DNA from: Brachyhypopomus gauderio
Taxonomy: Eukaryota > Chordata > Actinopteri > Gymnotiformes > Hypopomidae
DNA length: 64,000 nucleotides
Assembly: GCF_052324685.1 (NCBI RefSeq)
Contig: NC_135225.1
Span: 8,170,915 to 8,234,914 of the forward strand
Direction of reading: 5' to 3'
A program made the translations under genes and the position numbers. The notes under the pieces were generated by a model. It saw only the letters and a program-made list of their open reading frames with translations, was not told where the DNA came from and ran no database searches. Below, piece after piece: positions 44,454 through 55,243 of the stretch (positions within the stretch are counted from its first letter, which is position 1; each line of letters begins with the position of its first letter).

Positions 44454-47400
44454 ATAAATGGTGACTACAGATGACTAGGTTTGTTAATTGTAGCTCATGG
44501 TTAGGTTTTAGTGCCATACCTGAATGTGTGTTAACTCCATTAGATGTGAGAACTGCAGTAGATGTTGAGGCAAGATTATTCTGGAAACCATACACTGTAA
44601 ATCAGAAAATAATCAATTCATTTATTATGTATTGTTTTGGGAAAATAAAGTTATAATGATTCTAATTTCAGCCTGGTACCTCAGAAAACCAAGTTTCCAG
44701 AATCTAGAATTTGTCTGGATTTATTTGACATCAACTTTGTCTCTCTGATGCCATCTGCTGGCAATGAGCATTAAACATAAATCAGACCTGAGAGTGAAGA
44801 TGGAGCAGTGCTGTTCACGAGAGAGGATCCTGGCGACATATTGTTTGTGCTGCTTTGAAAGCCAAAAGCAGTTCCACTGGAGACATTAGTGGGTAGTGTG
44901 GAGCTGGTCCACGTGTAGGATGGCAGTGCTGACTCCAGAAGGGTGGTGTCATATTGCCCTGACACTACAAAGAAAGAGTTATGCACATTTGAAAGTGTAC
45001 AGCTGTATAGATAAAAATCTATACCTAATCTATAACTAAATTCTGAAACAATTGCTACTGCCGTTAAATAGTTACACAGATACTACACAATATATTGTAC
45101 AAATGACTTTGTCGGTCTAACAATGAAAGTATTTCTCAACTCTTGTCTGTTTACTCTTCCACTGTGTGTTTTTTTTCAGTGAAAGAGGGAGCACTCCTGA
45201 AATAGACCTGCTGCCGTACCAGTCTGGGTGCCTTGTTTGATGATCTTGGTCTGGACCGTGGCCTTGCGGGGGACGGGCAGCGTGGAGGAGGTGGAGGAGC
45301 GCGTGGGGCTGACGCTGGACGAGCGGCTGCCCTTCAGCAGCTTCTTCACGTCGTCCAGCTCCGTCCCTGCAAGGAGACGCAGGCATGTCCCTCATCCCAT
45401 GGGGCCGTGCATGACTCCAGCACAGTGGAGCAAAGCGTCCCTTTAAACTCATACGCACAGAACTTTAACATTGGCTTTTGATGAAGTAAGAAAAATATCT
45501 TGAGGTTTCTGGAATTAGTTGTATTCAGCAATAAGATTAAATAAAAATGTGCCAAATAAAAAAGCCTTCAGATAGTTTAAGTTTAAGAACAGGCTTATAT
45601 TTATTCTTAATTTCAAATAGATTAAATAAAACAAATGTTCTCCTTCTTATTTATTTTTTATAATTGTTCCAAAAGCCTATGACAAAAAAATTGTGATCGT
45701 GAAGAAAAGTTGGTTTAAGATTTCAGACTCTTCAGTATGATCTAAATAAAAAAACAGCCAGGTGACTTGAATGGAAGATGTTAACATGAACAGAAAAATT
45801 CATCTTAAAAACACACTTACATCTGGTTGAGGGGGATGCACTCTGTAATCTGGCCCTGATTTCACTCTCTATGGCAAAAGACAATGATTGTATTTATTAC
45901 ATGCCAGTGTTTATAGGCTTTATAGAATTCTTTATTTAGGCCTATATATCTTCTCAGCATACCGAGGTGTGTTTCAAACCACACCAAGTTAATATGCAAA
46001 GGAAATTACACAACTAATCAAAACTAAAATTAAGTTGTACAATTAAATAGATAATGCACTACAAATTTTGTTCAGTATGAAAATAAAAGCTAGTCAGTGA
46101 GCCACCTTACCTCTGCTTTGAGACCTTCCCCGAGATGCACCTATTGTAAACACATAGGAATTTACATTGCAAGTGAATTTGTGTTTTGACTTTACTTTCC
46201 ATTATTTCCTGACAATAAAAGTGCCATGCCAGGTATCTGAGTGCCGTCAGAGAGGAGAAACTCTTAAATCTGACCACCCCCACTTGCTGCCATGTCTCAC
46301 GGCACCAAAGGAAAGAGGGACAATGCCATCTTCCTTTGCCAGTGAAAAGAATTAGCCGTCTATGAGTCATATGTGTTCCAGTCATTAGTGAATCATTAGT
46401 GAAGGCACACCCAGTAAATACACAGTTTAGCAATGCAGAGGTATTCTATGGCTGACTCAGGTTTGAATCCTTTGTGCTGTGTGCTGTTTCATCCCTGAGA
46501 ATCTACATGTCTTACCATAATCTTTCCTTGTGATCTCAGGTGATGAGTTAGCACTTGAACTACCTAAAGATGAAAAGATGTCAATTCTGGTTTTGTCATT
46601 CATGTTACTTCTAATTTACATTTACCAGTCTGCAAATCATGATATGCAGACAGAAGTGCTGTAATTAGTGGGACTCACCATCATATCCCCCTGAGTGAGT
46701 GGTCATACTCTTCCTCTCTAGGAACATGGGGGAGTGGCTGATGGAAGAGGTTGAATCTTGTGTTCTTCTCATGACCCCTGAGGAGCTGGACCGAAACTTT
46801 GAGCCTGAGCTTGTTGATACAGATGTACTTTCATAAGGTCCACTGCCTCCACGTCCCCCTCCACTCCTGATATTGCCAGCGGAGTCATCACCGAGGAACA
46901 GATCAGACTCAAACCCACCGGCATTCACACCCACCAAGGCTGAAGAACAGAAGGACGTGCATACATTTAGAACGACACTAACATGCCAAACATGCACATA
47001 AACAATGCTTAATTGAACATATCACTGAATACAGTTATGTAACTTATTTTCTAATAGTTAGATGTTATGCAATGTAGAAACAAGAAGCATATAGCTTCTT
47101 GGTATGCTATATTCTGCTGATCATTTCATAAATGGTAAAAGAATTTTTGCAATCTTCTAGCATTTTTTATACTTTTCTTAATATTCAGTAGGAATGATAG
47201 TTGGCGAAGATCTTACAGGATGAGAAGTAAGAGGTGCTGCTGTTTTGAGTTCTGTTCTTATCAAAGGCAGGTCCCCAGGTGCTAGTGGACATGCTCTTAC
47301 TGCCAGATACACTGAAGCCCTCTGTTAGGAGAGAAATGAACAGACTCACTCCTCATTCAGGCTTCATTGAACATGTTCACAAATCTCACTAATGTAGTTC

Positions 47401-47923
47401 TCATTAGATTCAATATTCTAATATCCAGTATTATGTAAAATACTTATGTGATGCCAAATCATAAACAAACTTTAAAGGGTGTTTCACAAATCAAGTAAAA
47501 ATGCAGCAACATGAAATAGACTTGTGTTAGGGAAGCCTACAAAAAATGATGTAGCTTACTTGGTGGCAGCGATGTAAGTCTAGTCGTTTTACTCACAGCT
47601 GGTGGCAGAACATTTTAGCTTTTTAAATGTTTTTGGTTTTATTTGATCAAAATACAAGTAGATAAACATGAAATAAATTACTGCAAAATCACACTGACAA
47701 GTTAACCCGCATAATTAGGCCAGGTTAATAATACTGCCCATCCATATGATGGCGCTCTTTACTTTCGTTTCTTTAGCCCAACTAAACTTGAAGATGTTGT
47801 GTCATACAAAATGATGTTATATGATGCAAAACAATTTCTAGTTATTAGAAGGATGTAATATTCCATACTTCTCTTTCCAGAACTTCCCCCGGAGTCGTTA
47901 GTCTGCCTTGTTAATGAATCCAT
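23793..47923 (-). CDS. col17a1: collagen type XVII alpha-1 chain (BP180), 54 coding exons
   Basis: Exons, 5' to 3': 47869-47923, 47217-47321, 46679-46939, 46516-46563, 46111-46140, 45821-45868, 45220-45366, 44788-44964, 44520-44594, 44311-44403, 44053-44205, 43790-43867, 43637-43681, 43156-43335, 42639-42899, 37234-37284, 37102-37128, 36895-36921, 36739-36792, 36221-36325, 35368-35430, 35192-35227, 35056-35109, 34937-34972, 34787-34822, 34659-34685, 31367-31402, 31202-31273, 30839-30865, 30678-30713, 30456-30491, 30264-30344, 30141-30176, 29465-29548, 29302-29376, 28998-29039, 28828-28899, 28652-28711, 28526-28552, 28375-28434, 28110-28169, 27983-28030, 27354-27476, 27112-27219, 26916-27005, 26689-26817, 26491-26577, 26213-26359, 25723-25872, 25318-25515, 25002-25172, 24533-24613, 24229-24309, 23793-23836. 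They sum to 4533 bp: 1510 residues plus stop (human 1497, from memory), every junction in phase 1. The protein is a type II membrane collagen of hemidesmosomes: a cytoplasmic Ser-rich domain with [20 protein letters not shown], a transmembrane helix at about 471-491 ([10 protein letters not shown]…), a coiled-coil linker (residues about 499-585), then many short Gly-X-Y blocks separated by non-collagenous spacers, ending SRQRRSIGV. Confidence 0.95.
31620..34625. repeat. 34-bp minisatellite, about 87 copies, in a col17a1 intron
   Basis: A 34-bp unit with core gttaggtgtaggtacagcag then tatgtcagggggtt is repeated for about 3 kb between col17a1 exons at 31367-31402 and 34659-34685. Copies fall into a few variants at the end of the unit (agggggt, atgggtt, acgggtt, aggagtt, atggctt) plus rare private changes (cagtaaatc, gcatgtc, acgtcag). 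The rare variants recur at spacings of 1360 bp (40 units), 1462 bp (43 units) and 238 bp (7 units), which shows higher-order duplication. The array has no coding capacity. Confidence 0.95.
36339..36729. mobile_element. probable solo LTR beside a col17a1 splice donor
   Basis: This 391-bp block interrupts the intron between col17a1 exons 36221-36325 and 36739-36792. It has LTR-like composition: a TATA-like gtatttaagccctgtg at about 36469-36484, and an aataaatctctctc signal at about 36659-36672 followed by a GC-rich end. The five bases tgcac flank it on both sides (36334-36338 and 36730-36734). Its ends are not the usual TG…CA, so the exact boundaries are uncertain. If they are right, the right-hand target duplication overlaps the splice donor of the exon starting at 36739. 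Confidence 0.45.
37350..40155. other. col17a1 intron sequence upstream of the LTR element
   Basis: This is part of the 5.35-kb intron between exons 37234-37284 and 42639-42899. It contains a 39-bp tandem duplication at about 37398-37480 (ctgtgtttgtttctcttgta…), a 5'-truncated SINE copy at about 39005-39135 (listed separately) and otherwise unique-looking T/G-rich DNA. No open frame in it has a recognisable family signature or collagen repeat. Confidence 0.4.
39005..39135 (+). repeat. 5'-truncated copy of the tRNA-derived SINE family
   Basis: The segment runs gtgccctagagcaaggcgcc, then ctccctgggcg-like sequence, caccacagccccctagtgat, cactagtgt, (tg)n, and ends ctgcacagatgggtaaatg. The same order of words, reverse-complemented, occurs at 56895-57040 in cfap43 intron sequence. 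This copy lacks the tRNA-like head found there. Confidence 0.65.
40156..40455 (+). repeat. left LTR
   Basis: This 300-bp LTR starts TGTCACGGTG and ends CCCGTCACA. It carries a (gtt)n run, a tgacgtcg CRE-like word, a TATA-like tctatatatgtc and ttatattaaacc near its end. Its preceding aacag matches the bases after the right LTR. Confidence 0.9.
40567..40705 (+). other. paired hairpins in the LTR element leader
   Basis: Two successive stem-loops use the same stem words. The first pairs cgccgtgc (40567-40574) with gcacggcg (40605-40612). The second pairs ttcgccgtgc (40671-40680) with gcacggcgaa (40696-40705) around a 15-base loop. In each, the 3' arm leads into a related accaggg word and a short gtct/ctgcc palindrome. 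They lie in the 5' part of the interior, where packaging or dimerisation signals occur in LTR elements. A role is inferred. Confidence 0.45.
41980..42282 (+). repeat. right LTR
   Basis: This 303-bp LTR matches the left one except for one additional gtt in the trinucleotide run. It is followed by aacag and then by a (TA)n palindrome (aacaggtatata … tatatacctgtt). Confidence 0.9.
42288..42326. repeat. (TA)n microsatellite
   Basis: A pure TA run directly follows the right target-site duplication of the LTR element and is flanked by the palindromic words aacagg and cctgtt. Confidence 0.9.
42530..42598. repeat. (GT)n microsatellite
   Basis: A long uninterrupted GT run about 40 bp downstream (on the minus strand) of the col17a1 exon 42639-42899. 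Confidence 0.95.
43420..43650. repeat. A-rich tandem repeat that includes an exon/intron boundary
   Basis: Units of roughly 55-60 bp of the form ataaataaaacaaaagaaag, acattacttgcataa are repeated about four times, the oldest-looking copies at 43430-43520 and the most alike at 43575-43645. The last copy contains the 3' end of the col17a1 exon 43637-43681 and its GTAATG donor (plus-strand cattac at 43631-43636). The same boundary words reappear upstream in the repeat at about 43587-43600. Confidence 0.8.
44408..44452. repeat. (AC)n microsatellite
   Basis: A pure AC run lying a few bases upstream, on the minus strand, of the acceptor of the col17a1 exon 44311-44403. Its pyrimidine/purine alternation (TG on the transcribed strand) sits where a polypyrimidine tract would normally be. 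Confidence 0.9.
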
Positions 47924-47928
47924 TCCAT
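47911..47928 (-). promoter_or_regulatory. five-codon upstream ORF overlapping the col17a1 start
   Basis: On the minus strand an ATG at 47928-47926 lies five bases before the true start at 47923-47921. It opens a different frame of five codons (MEWIH) and a stop that ends inside the col17a1 coding sequence. The main start was chosen because its frame continues through the GTATGG donor into the next exon and matches the length and phase of the family. The uORF could lower translation by ribosome diversion; this is inference. Confidence 0.5.
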
Positions 47929-48942
47929 GTCAGCTGCAAAGAGAAATAGATTATCAATATAAAAGCTATAAATCATATTTCAGTATGATCTCAAATAATA
48001 AAAACCTTACAAGTCCATAGGAAAGTGTTGGCTTGCCAATCAATAGATGTAGTTTCTCTTTTAAACGATATACCCCACATTTTATACATATTAAATATGT
48101 TTATGTTATGTGGCAGAAAAGTGTACCTCCGATACACAAAGAATATTGCATGTAGTTCCAGTCATATGGCTGCTTAGTGTAGAGTTTGTCATGTATAAAT
48201 ATGTACTGGTTATATATTGAAAACGTAACAAAAAACAATAAACCTTTTGACATAATCTGTATGAACATTTGTTAAATTTGTCATTTCATATAGGCAACCT
48301 TGTGTAATTTCGAATAATTAAACCATATTCCTAAATCGGCAACCAAAAGAGTAATGAGTGTGTGGTACGTGTCTGTAATAAGACTGTTATAAGACTGTAA
48401 TAATACTTTAATAAGACTGTAATAACACTAAAAAAGACAATCATACAACTATTGTACATACAACAAAAGACAATGCAACATTTTTAGTTTAAAGCATCAT
48501 CCAGCTCACTCCAGTTTCACGGTCAGATTTTTATAAAAACCTCCACCATGAAAAATGGTTCCAAGCATTATGAACAGAAGCTAGGTCTAAAAATAAGAAT
48601 TATCATGTAGTCTAACATACAGTACTACATTCAAAACATTTGCCCTCACTTTAATATTTGAGTAATAATATGAGTCACAAGAGACTCAGCTCTGCAGATG
48701 TGTAACAAATACACATGCAAGTGCATTCAAAGTACATCCACATTATTTGATTACACCCAATCTAATGTTGTCAAGGAAATATTGCACTCAATCTGGCTTT
48801 AAAGAATAGTAAAAGGTAACAAGCCAATAGAATTCTCATGTGCAAAAGGTACACCTCATGAGCACGACTCCTGGGTTGGGGTTTACATCAAACCATCATA
48901 GTTTGTATTTTTTTTCTAAAAACTAAATACAAAAAGTTTTAC

Positions 48943-49030
48943 CTGAAGTCCCGTGGAAAGTTGAAGAAAGTTTTGGTTTTGCACCGAAGAGAATAATGTA
49001 CTTATAATGTGGCGTGAGAAATCCAACAGT
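48943..49030 (-). other. col17a1: probable col17a1 non-coding first exon
   Basis: The minus strand reads ccacgggacttcag followed by GTAAAA, a usable 5' splice site whose GT is at 48942-48941. The second exon starts at 47933 after a ctttgcag acceptor, ten bases before the start codon. Human COL17A1 also has an untranslated first exon. The 5' limit (set here at about 49030) and the promoter are not visible. Confidence 0.45.
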
Positions 49031-49355
49031 AGTTGACGATTGTCTGTGAAGTTCACCTGTGGTCACAGATGTCAAGTAATTATCTTTGTTCCGTCTAGTT
49101 CTGTTTTATTTTCTTCCCATTTTCACAGACATGTCTCCGCAGGATTCCTGGGCTGGAGTTTACACCGAGCCACTCCCCAGTTTTCCGCAGGCACACACAC
49201 ACCCACATATGCACGCTTTGTAGAAAGACAATACCTCAGGGAATCGCAGTATAATCCTCCAAAACAGGGCTGTAGGGCATGTTCAGGTGTGAGCTGGATG
49301 CATTATATGCTTCAGCACCTTCTGTTGGTGAGAGCATATTAAATGCGCATACGGT

Positions 49356-50200
49356 TACAGTGCCCTCCAGAGTTGCTGCCACTGTAGGCAAAGATCTGGG
49401 TAAAGGCTTTAAAAATGTTTAATCCTTCACCAATTACAATCTAACCTTTCCAATGAGAGAACATTCTGCCAAAAATGCACAACTACAGGTAGGAAAAACG
49501 TAGACCTATAAAGAGATCCAACTGTCCAGGACATAAGTGCTTCGTACTTCAGTAATTTCAGCTCATCCCACAAGCCTATGTCAGGGGAGCACAACAGTTT
49601 GCTTCTGTTGTCAGTGAACATTTTTTGTGTGGATCTGGACGTATGCTTCAGATCACTTTCCTGTTGAAAGATCCAGCCATGACCTAGTGTTGATCTTCTT
49701 ACAGAGGGAGTCAGATTGCGATGGAAATTTGAAGAGTCTATGATAGCAATTATCCTTTCAACAAAATGTGGGCATATGAAGCAAAACAGGCCCACAACAT
49801 AACAGAGCCATGCTTTTGACCTCTGGTGTTTCCTACCTGGTGTGTTTTATCTGACCACAAACACCAGTTCTAGTCAAATTTCCTCTCTCTGAGAGGAAAC
49901 TCTGAGTGCTTATGTGTGCAGCTTGTTGACAGCTGAGGTTTTTTTTCTAGCAGGCTTTGCAAATAATTTGTTGGCAAATATATCACATCTAATTGTCATT
50001 TTGTGGACACAGTGCCCCCATAATGCAAGCAACTCTGGCAACTGTGACCCCTGACCCCTTTGCCTCTTGAAACATCCTCCTTGCCTTGCATTTATTGCAA
50101 AATTAATTTGTATCCTCTTCCAGGTAGATTTATTGCAATTTAAATGATTGGAAATTGTGACAATAACTCTATAAAGCAATGTATAAATAATCTGAAACTG
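49356..50200 (-). pseudogene. decayed Tc1-like transposase
   Basis: On the minus strand, translated fragments resemble the C-terminal half of fish Tc1 transposases: an SVMLWACFA-type block (frame broken near 49790), GWIFQQESDLKHTSRSTQ (compare the family's FQQDNDPKHTSK) and MLFW-like hydrophobic segments. Frames are interrupted and the catalytic triad cannot be traced. At 49356 the sequence tacagtgccctccagag matches the usual Tc1 terminal repeat opening after a TA target. The 5' end of the element is not clear. The relic lies about 0.3 kb upstream of the col17a1 first exon. Confidence 0.7.
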
Positions 50201-50674
50201 ACAGTTTATAAATAAACCTTAAAAAAACTAAACTGAATCAATATGATTTACAATGTTTTTCATTATTTTGTCATTTCAAAATACAAGAACAGACTTTCTG
50301 TCACTATGTTCATTTATATTGCACAAGTTTATTATCAAAACCATATGGCAACCTGTTTACTCACAGCAGTCTCTTCTTCATGTATGCACAAGTAGGCTAC
50401 ATGATCTTTACAGTACTGTGGAAAGCAACAATAAAGTAATTAATTATAGAAACAATAAAGTAATAATATACACAACTAACTGAAATATGAATATTGAAAA
50501 GAAATAAATGACTCATTATATAACAATATTAGGAAAATACTTTTTATGGAAACAATGCAAATTATTACTAAAAATAGTGGATATTTTGTAAAAATAAAAA
50601 TGCAAATTTTGTTTATATATTCACAGTAGTTGTATTCTTTTTAAATTGTGAATATTTTCACATATGATGACATA

Positions 50675-50935
50675 TGTTTGACGCCGGGGGGGTGAATGGG
50701 GGCGTCGCCCCCTCAGGCGAGGTGTCCCGACCCCTCAATGTAAAAAATAAGACCCATTTATTTTACAACAATCGCTACATGGTGCCCCCTCGGCCGCTTG
50801 ACAATCGTTACACGCACCCCCCACCGCCCCGCTCAACAACTTACGTTCGCCCCCCCCCCGAAATTTTCTGACGCCCCCTCACTGTATATGTTCTGGCGCC
50901 GGCCCGGCTCGCCCCCCCCCCCCAAACTGAGAAAA
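50675..50935. repeat. C-rich dispersed-repeat fragment
   Basis: Within AT-rich intergenic DNA this 260-bp block is rich in runs of C and in gacgcccc/gcgccggc words (gggggcgtcgccccct at about 50698-50713, homopolymer C at 50849-50858 and 50913-50923). It looks like a decayed transposon end rather than a CpG-island promoter, since it has no gene beside it. Family unknown. Confidence 0.35.
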
Positions 50936-52288
50936 ATCAAAAGAAATAAAATTTCACAAAGACACTTAAAAAAAAAAAACCAAATAAGAAAGGATCTGAA
51001 ATGGTAGAAGTGGCTTATCTAAACTTTAAAGCATATTCTGTTGTAAAGCACATTATAATATAATGATTCACCATTTCTGGAAAAAAAACTGCCGAATGTA
51101 ATGATTAATTATGACGTTTATAATGGTATTCATGTCAACACTAGCTTTTCCCATGATACCACGGGAATCTGGACAATGAATTCCCTTTATAGCCACATAC
51201 ATTCTCTCTCTGTCCTCCCTTGGCACCTGCATTCAGTCCACCACACCCATAGAGACAGAGACATGACTCATAGTCTTGACTCCACCTCTTCCCTAGTAGA
51301 ACTAATACAGCCCTCTGATCAGAATGACAAACAATTTATGAATCAAGACCAAATATGATGGGTTTGTTGCTATATAGAGATTTTACGGCAAGTTATCACT
51401 AGATATGCTAGTGGATTATTCTTACAGAACAACTAACATGAAGTCAGGTAAATGCATATGCATAACTAACATTAAAAGCAGGTAAATGCATGACGTACAA
51501 TAAGAGTGCAGAGATTATTAATTTGCAAAAAATTTAAAGCGGAGAATGTGACAACATTTTATGGGCACAGACACTCGCCCACCTCTTGGTAAAATGTGTT
51601 CATTATTGTGTAACAACACAGCATGTGTGACTGTAGTGCTATCACAATGATTACATAGCTGGACAGGATAGAGACAGAAACTGTAGACTCATACATCTGA
51701 CAAAGAAAATCCAGTGGTGAAATCTGCACCTGGAGAAAACAACAATGGACTTTCACTTCCCAATGTCTTTTGCAAAACCCAATTATTATTTATTTTTTTA
51801 CCACATCAAAGACATGTTGATAGACACACCCAGCATTCATTATATAATATGCATTCTGCTTTACACTATGAGAACATTAATTGCCCATCATAGTTGTTAA
51901 ACATTAGAGAGCTATTCTCCTACTTTGTTCAGAACAACAGACTGAACGTCACTATAGAAGGAATAAAGCTTTGCATTATGACATTTTATTAATTGATCAA
52001 GTAAATAAGTTACCATGCAAACTGGATATAGGCCACGCTCTTCATTGCTTTATTTAATTTTTACTATTTTACACATTTTATAAAAAGAGCAAATGTGATA
52101 ATTCTGTTAAATGAATATTGTTATTTAAGATTTGCCGTAGGTACAGCACATATATAGATGTGTGTGAGTGTGTGTGTATCTGCAGTAACTACCAAGCAAA
52201 GTTCTCATCAAAATAACGGTGGTTAATTAAATAACAATATTTGTTTAACATTAGCTGTTTTTCTAATATATGTATTAGAACAGCCCAC

Positions 52289-52361
<73 letters not shown>

Positions 52362-53500
52362 CTTCTATAGGATTCAATGGACTTCCAATACCTTTGTGTG
52401 TCCAGGTGTGACCAAACCTTAGTCAGTAGTGAATAACTTGTTCTATGAGAAACTACCTGTCTGCTGTCTCTAATAATGGCTTTGGAATAAATCATAAATG
52501 CATGAAGAATACCTTCAGGCAGACAGCATCCAGTATCCAGTACACAAGTCATGGCTTGTTGAAAAGTTAATCTCCACTCGTATTTGTGTCTGAAAAAAGC
52601 ACCATTTGAGCAGTATCATATTAAGAGATGCACTAGCTGTTACATCTGAGTAAAGCAAGTCAGCCATGCTATTGGTCTGATGGTGAAAGGGAGCATTGTA
52701 GGATGAACCAATGATTAAAAACTGGTTTTAATTCAAATGAAAATGTACATGTAATTTGACATGACCTGAAAAAACCTTTTAAATTACTTACTAAGATCTA
52801 GGACTTAAGAACTCTGCTTCTAGCGATCTCTTGACCAATTATGTATTAGACTCTACAGGGCTCCAACATGAATCAGCATGAGATAATTCTCGACATGAAT
52901 CTATCTGGGAGCCCATAGTGGAAAACAATAAATCTGGCCCCTATGTAGTGTTCCTGGAGTACTTGGCCACAGAACACCTGCTACTATACAATAGTTTCCG
53001 TTTTAGTGCAGTCAATGTTACTGGAACTCGTTTACCACATGTGACAGTACAGTAAGGACGTATACAGGCTTGTGGACATTGTTGTACTACTCAAATCATT
53101 CAACAAATTGCTTTTGCTGACAGTCTGACAATGATCCCCGTTTCTACTGAAGCATGAGCTACTTGAGCAATCTTTTTGACCGTAGCCTCTTTCAAAGTCA
53201 CTTTCCTCTAGACACCCTAACCCGAAATCTAGATCAACTTTATTTACTCAGCATTTTAACACATCCCACTATATTACCTATATTAGTTATAGCCTATCGT
53301 GTATCGATATACTGTATTCGATAAGTGTATCTAAGCTTCTGCTACAATTGAGGTTTATTCAACCAGTCAGCTAGACAGACAGATAAAATGTGTTTAGGCT
53401 GCATTACTCTCCATACTTAACATTTTGCCTTCCCTATTGGGCACTTCGTAATCATTAGTAATGAATAAATAAAATCTTCTTACTTCATGAAATCCCAACG
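50936..53500. other. intergenic DNA between col17a1 and sfr1
   Basis: No supported gene. The region is AT-rich, with poly-A stretches and a long (TA)n microsatellite at about 52274-52358. Short open frames here have no recognisable motif. Confidence 0.5.
52274..52358. repeat. (TA)n microsatellite, about 42 units
   Basis: A pure TA run. It is the longest simple repeat in the intergenic part of the window. Confidence 0.95.
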
Positions 53501-53549
53501 GATTATTTAAAACAGCTAACCAAAATGCATCTAAGACGTAGCCTACATT

Positions 53550-53944
53550 TCCCAAGAACCACGTTTGTTTTACGGAAATAACGTTTCCCCTCGTCGGCTG
53601 ACAGGAGCGGGGTTGTAAACTATCCAGGTTAGCTTGTTAGGAAATGCAGTTTTACGGTTTCAAAGTTTGAGCCGTACTTTTAATGGCATTGTAGATGTTT
53701 CTAAATAATGATTATTAATAGCTAGGTAAATTATTTGACAGTAAACAAACTTTGGAAAGCTATGTTACGTAACTTTGTCTAACGTGCATATTTCCCCTGT
53801 AGTTTAGACATGGATGAACCTAGCTAGCCATTCAGCTAACGTACATTAAACGCTTTCATACTAGCGTTACCTAGTTAACTACCTATATATAAGCTGATGT
53901 GGCACGTAGGTTAGCTGGATAGCTAGCCAGCCATCTAGCAAACT
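53550..53944 (+). promoter_or_regulatory. sfr1: sfr1 promoter and 5' UTR region
   Basis: A relatively CpG-richer stretch (ttcccctcgtcggctgacag at about 53585) precedes the sfr1 start by 360 bp. Several gttagct/agctagc words occur at 53630-53940. No TATA box is obvious and the transcription start is unknown. Confidence 0.3.
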
Positions 53945-54868
53945 ATGGAAAAAACTCCAGTGAGGCTGAAGTTGGAGAGTCAAACGTCCGTTACAAGTGT
54001 CTCTGGTGTGGGTAAGGTAGGTGAGCTAACCTAGCTAGGATATCTTCCTAAGCTTATATGCATATTAACAGATTAACTAATTTATAAGAATTCCCAACGT
54101 ACTCTGTGGATGTAATTACATTAATCATAATTCCCACGTAGTTAGGTTCCCTGAGCTAATGCCACGACTGTAACCCGTTTATGGTTCAGCCTCAGGAGCT
54201 TCTCGGTGTTAAAATGTGTTCATCTATCGGTGTTTGACAGCCTTTCCTTTTGCTCCCAGTCGATGAGTGCCACGCTGAAGGACAGATTAAAACGATCACG
54301 GCGCTCCTTTACCTCCCCACTCAGTGTGGTTAAGAGGCTCAAAGTGGACGAGGATGAGTTACCACACACTTTGAAAAAGGATACGAACCATGCCAGGCCT
54401 GCAGACAAGGGAGGTGATCAGGGCATCAGAAATGAGGACATGAAAGATCATAAAGACTTTTTAAATACATTTGGGTCTGACCCACCTCATCCCTCAAGTG
54501 AAGTACTTCAGCATCGAGAGCAATTAAAGAAAGATGTTAAGGAGAAAGCAGAGACCTTACGAAGGCTCAGGATGGTAAAAATGTACAGAAGTAAGGTAAA
54601 TGTCTTCATCGTTATCTACTAGTTAAATAGTGGAGTTGTTTTCATTAGTAACTTGTATGTTCTACATCCATTTTAGAATGACCTGGCACAGCTGCAAGGA
54701 TTGATAGATAAGTGGAGGCGATGTGCTCAAGCAGTGCTCTATGAACTCCAAACTGAATTACCTACAGATGCCCGGAAAGCCTGTCTGTCTCAACTCATTG
54801 ACCACTTTGGACTGGAAGACCGTATACTTCACTTTAATAGGACAGAAGAGGACTTCACAAACAACTGA
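53945..54868 (+). CDS. sfr1: SWI5-dependent recombination repair protein 1 (SFR1), 3 exons
   Basis: Coding exons: 53945-54016, 54260-54595, 54677-54868, joined in phase 0 to 199 residues plus stop. Human SFR1 is longer (about 245, from memory), the difference lying in the N-terminal and acidic middle parts. Recognition rests on MSATLKDRLKRSRRSF (human MSATLRERLRKTRFSF), the following VVKRLKV, and the C-terminal LRRLRMVKMYRSKNDLAQLQ…KWR…LIDHFGLED block, which forms the SWI5-binding helices. SWI5-SFR1 stabilises RAD51 filaments in homologous recombination in the nucleus. At exon 1 the donor could be GTAAGG (54012) or GTAGGT (54017); only the second keeps the frame. The gene is convergent with cfap43. 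Confidence 0.92.
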
Positions 54869-55188
54869 TTTACACTATATTTCTTTTTTGGTCTCTTTGG
54901 TGTTGTTCATTTTCACTCTTCAGGTATTTGCATTTTCTTTTAGACTACACAAAAGCCACATTTAGGGAATTTAGCTAATCAGAGTAGAAGGATTTTGATG
55001 TATGGTAAATGAAAGTGGCAATATGGTTTCCTGGTTGTGGTCCTAATTACATGTGAAAGATAAGAGATGGAACCTGAGGGAACTTTAGGATAGATTTTTT
55101 TTTTTTTTTTGCACTTTTTTTTCACATTTCTCAGTGTGCTTATTTTGTATTGGTACATTTATATAAATGCCCACTATATGATGGTTAC

Positions 55189-55212
55189 AATAAAAAAGGG
55201 TTTGTAAATAAA
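55189..55212 (+). terminator. sfr1: sfr1 polyadenylation signals
   Basis: Two aataaa hexamers at 55189-55194 and 55207-55212 lie about 320-340 bp after the sfr1 stop. The second is only 31 bp from the cfap43 stop codon at 55244-55246 on the other strand, so cleavage would fall at or inside the last cfap43 exon. Confidence 0.65.
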
Positions 55213-55243
55213 GGCATCTGGTATTCTTATTTAAAGTCATGTA

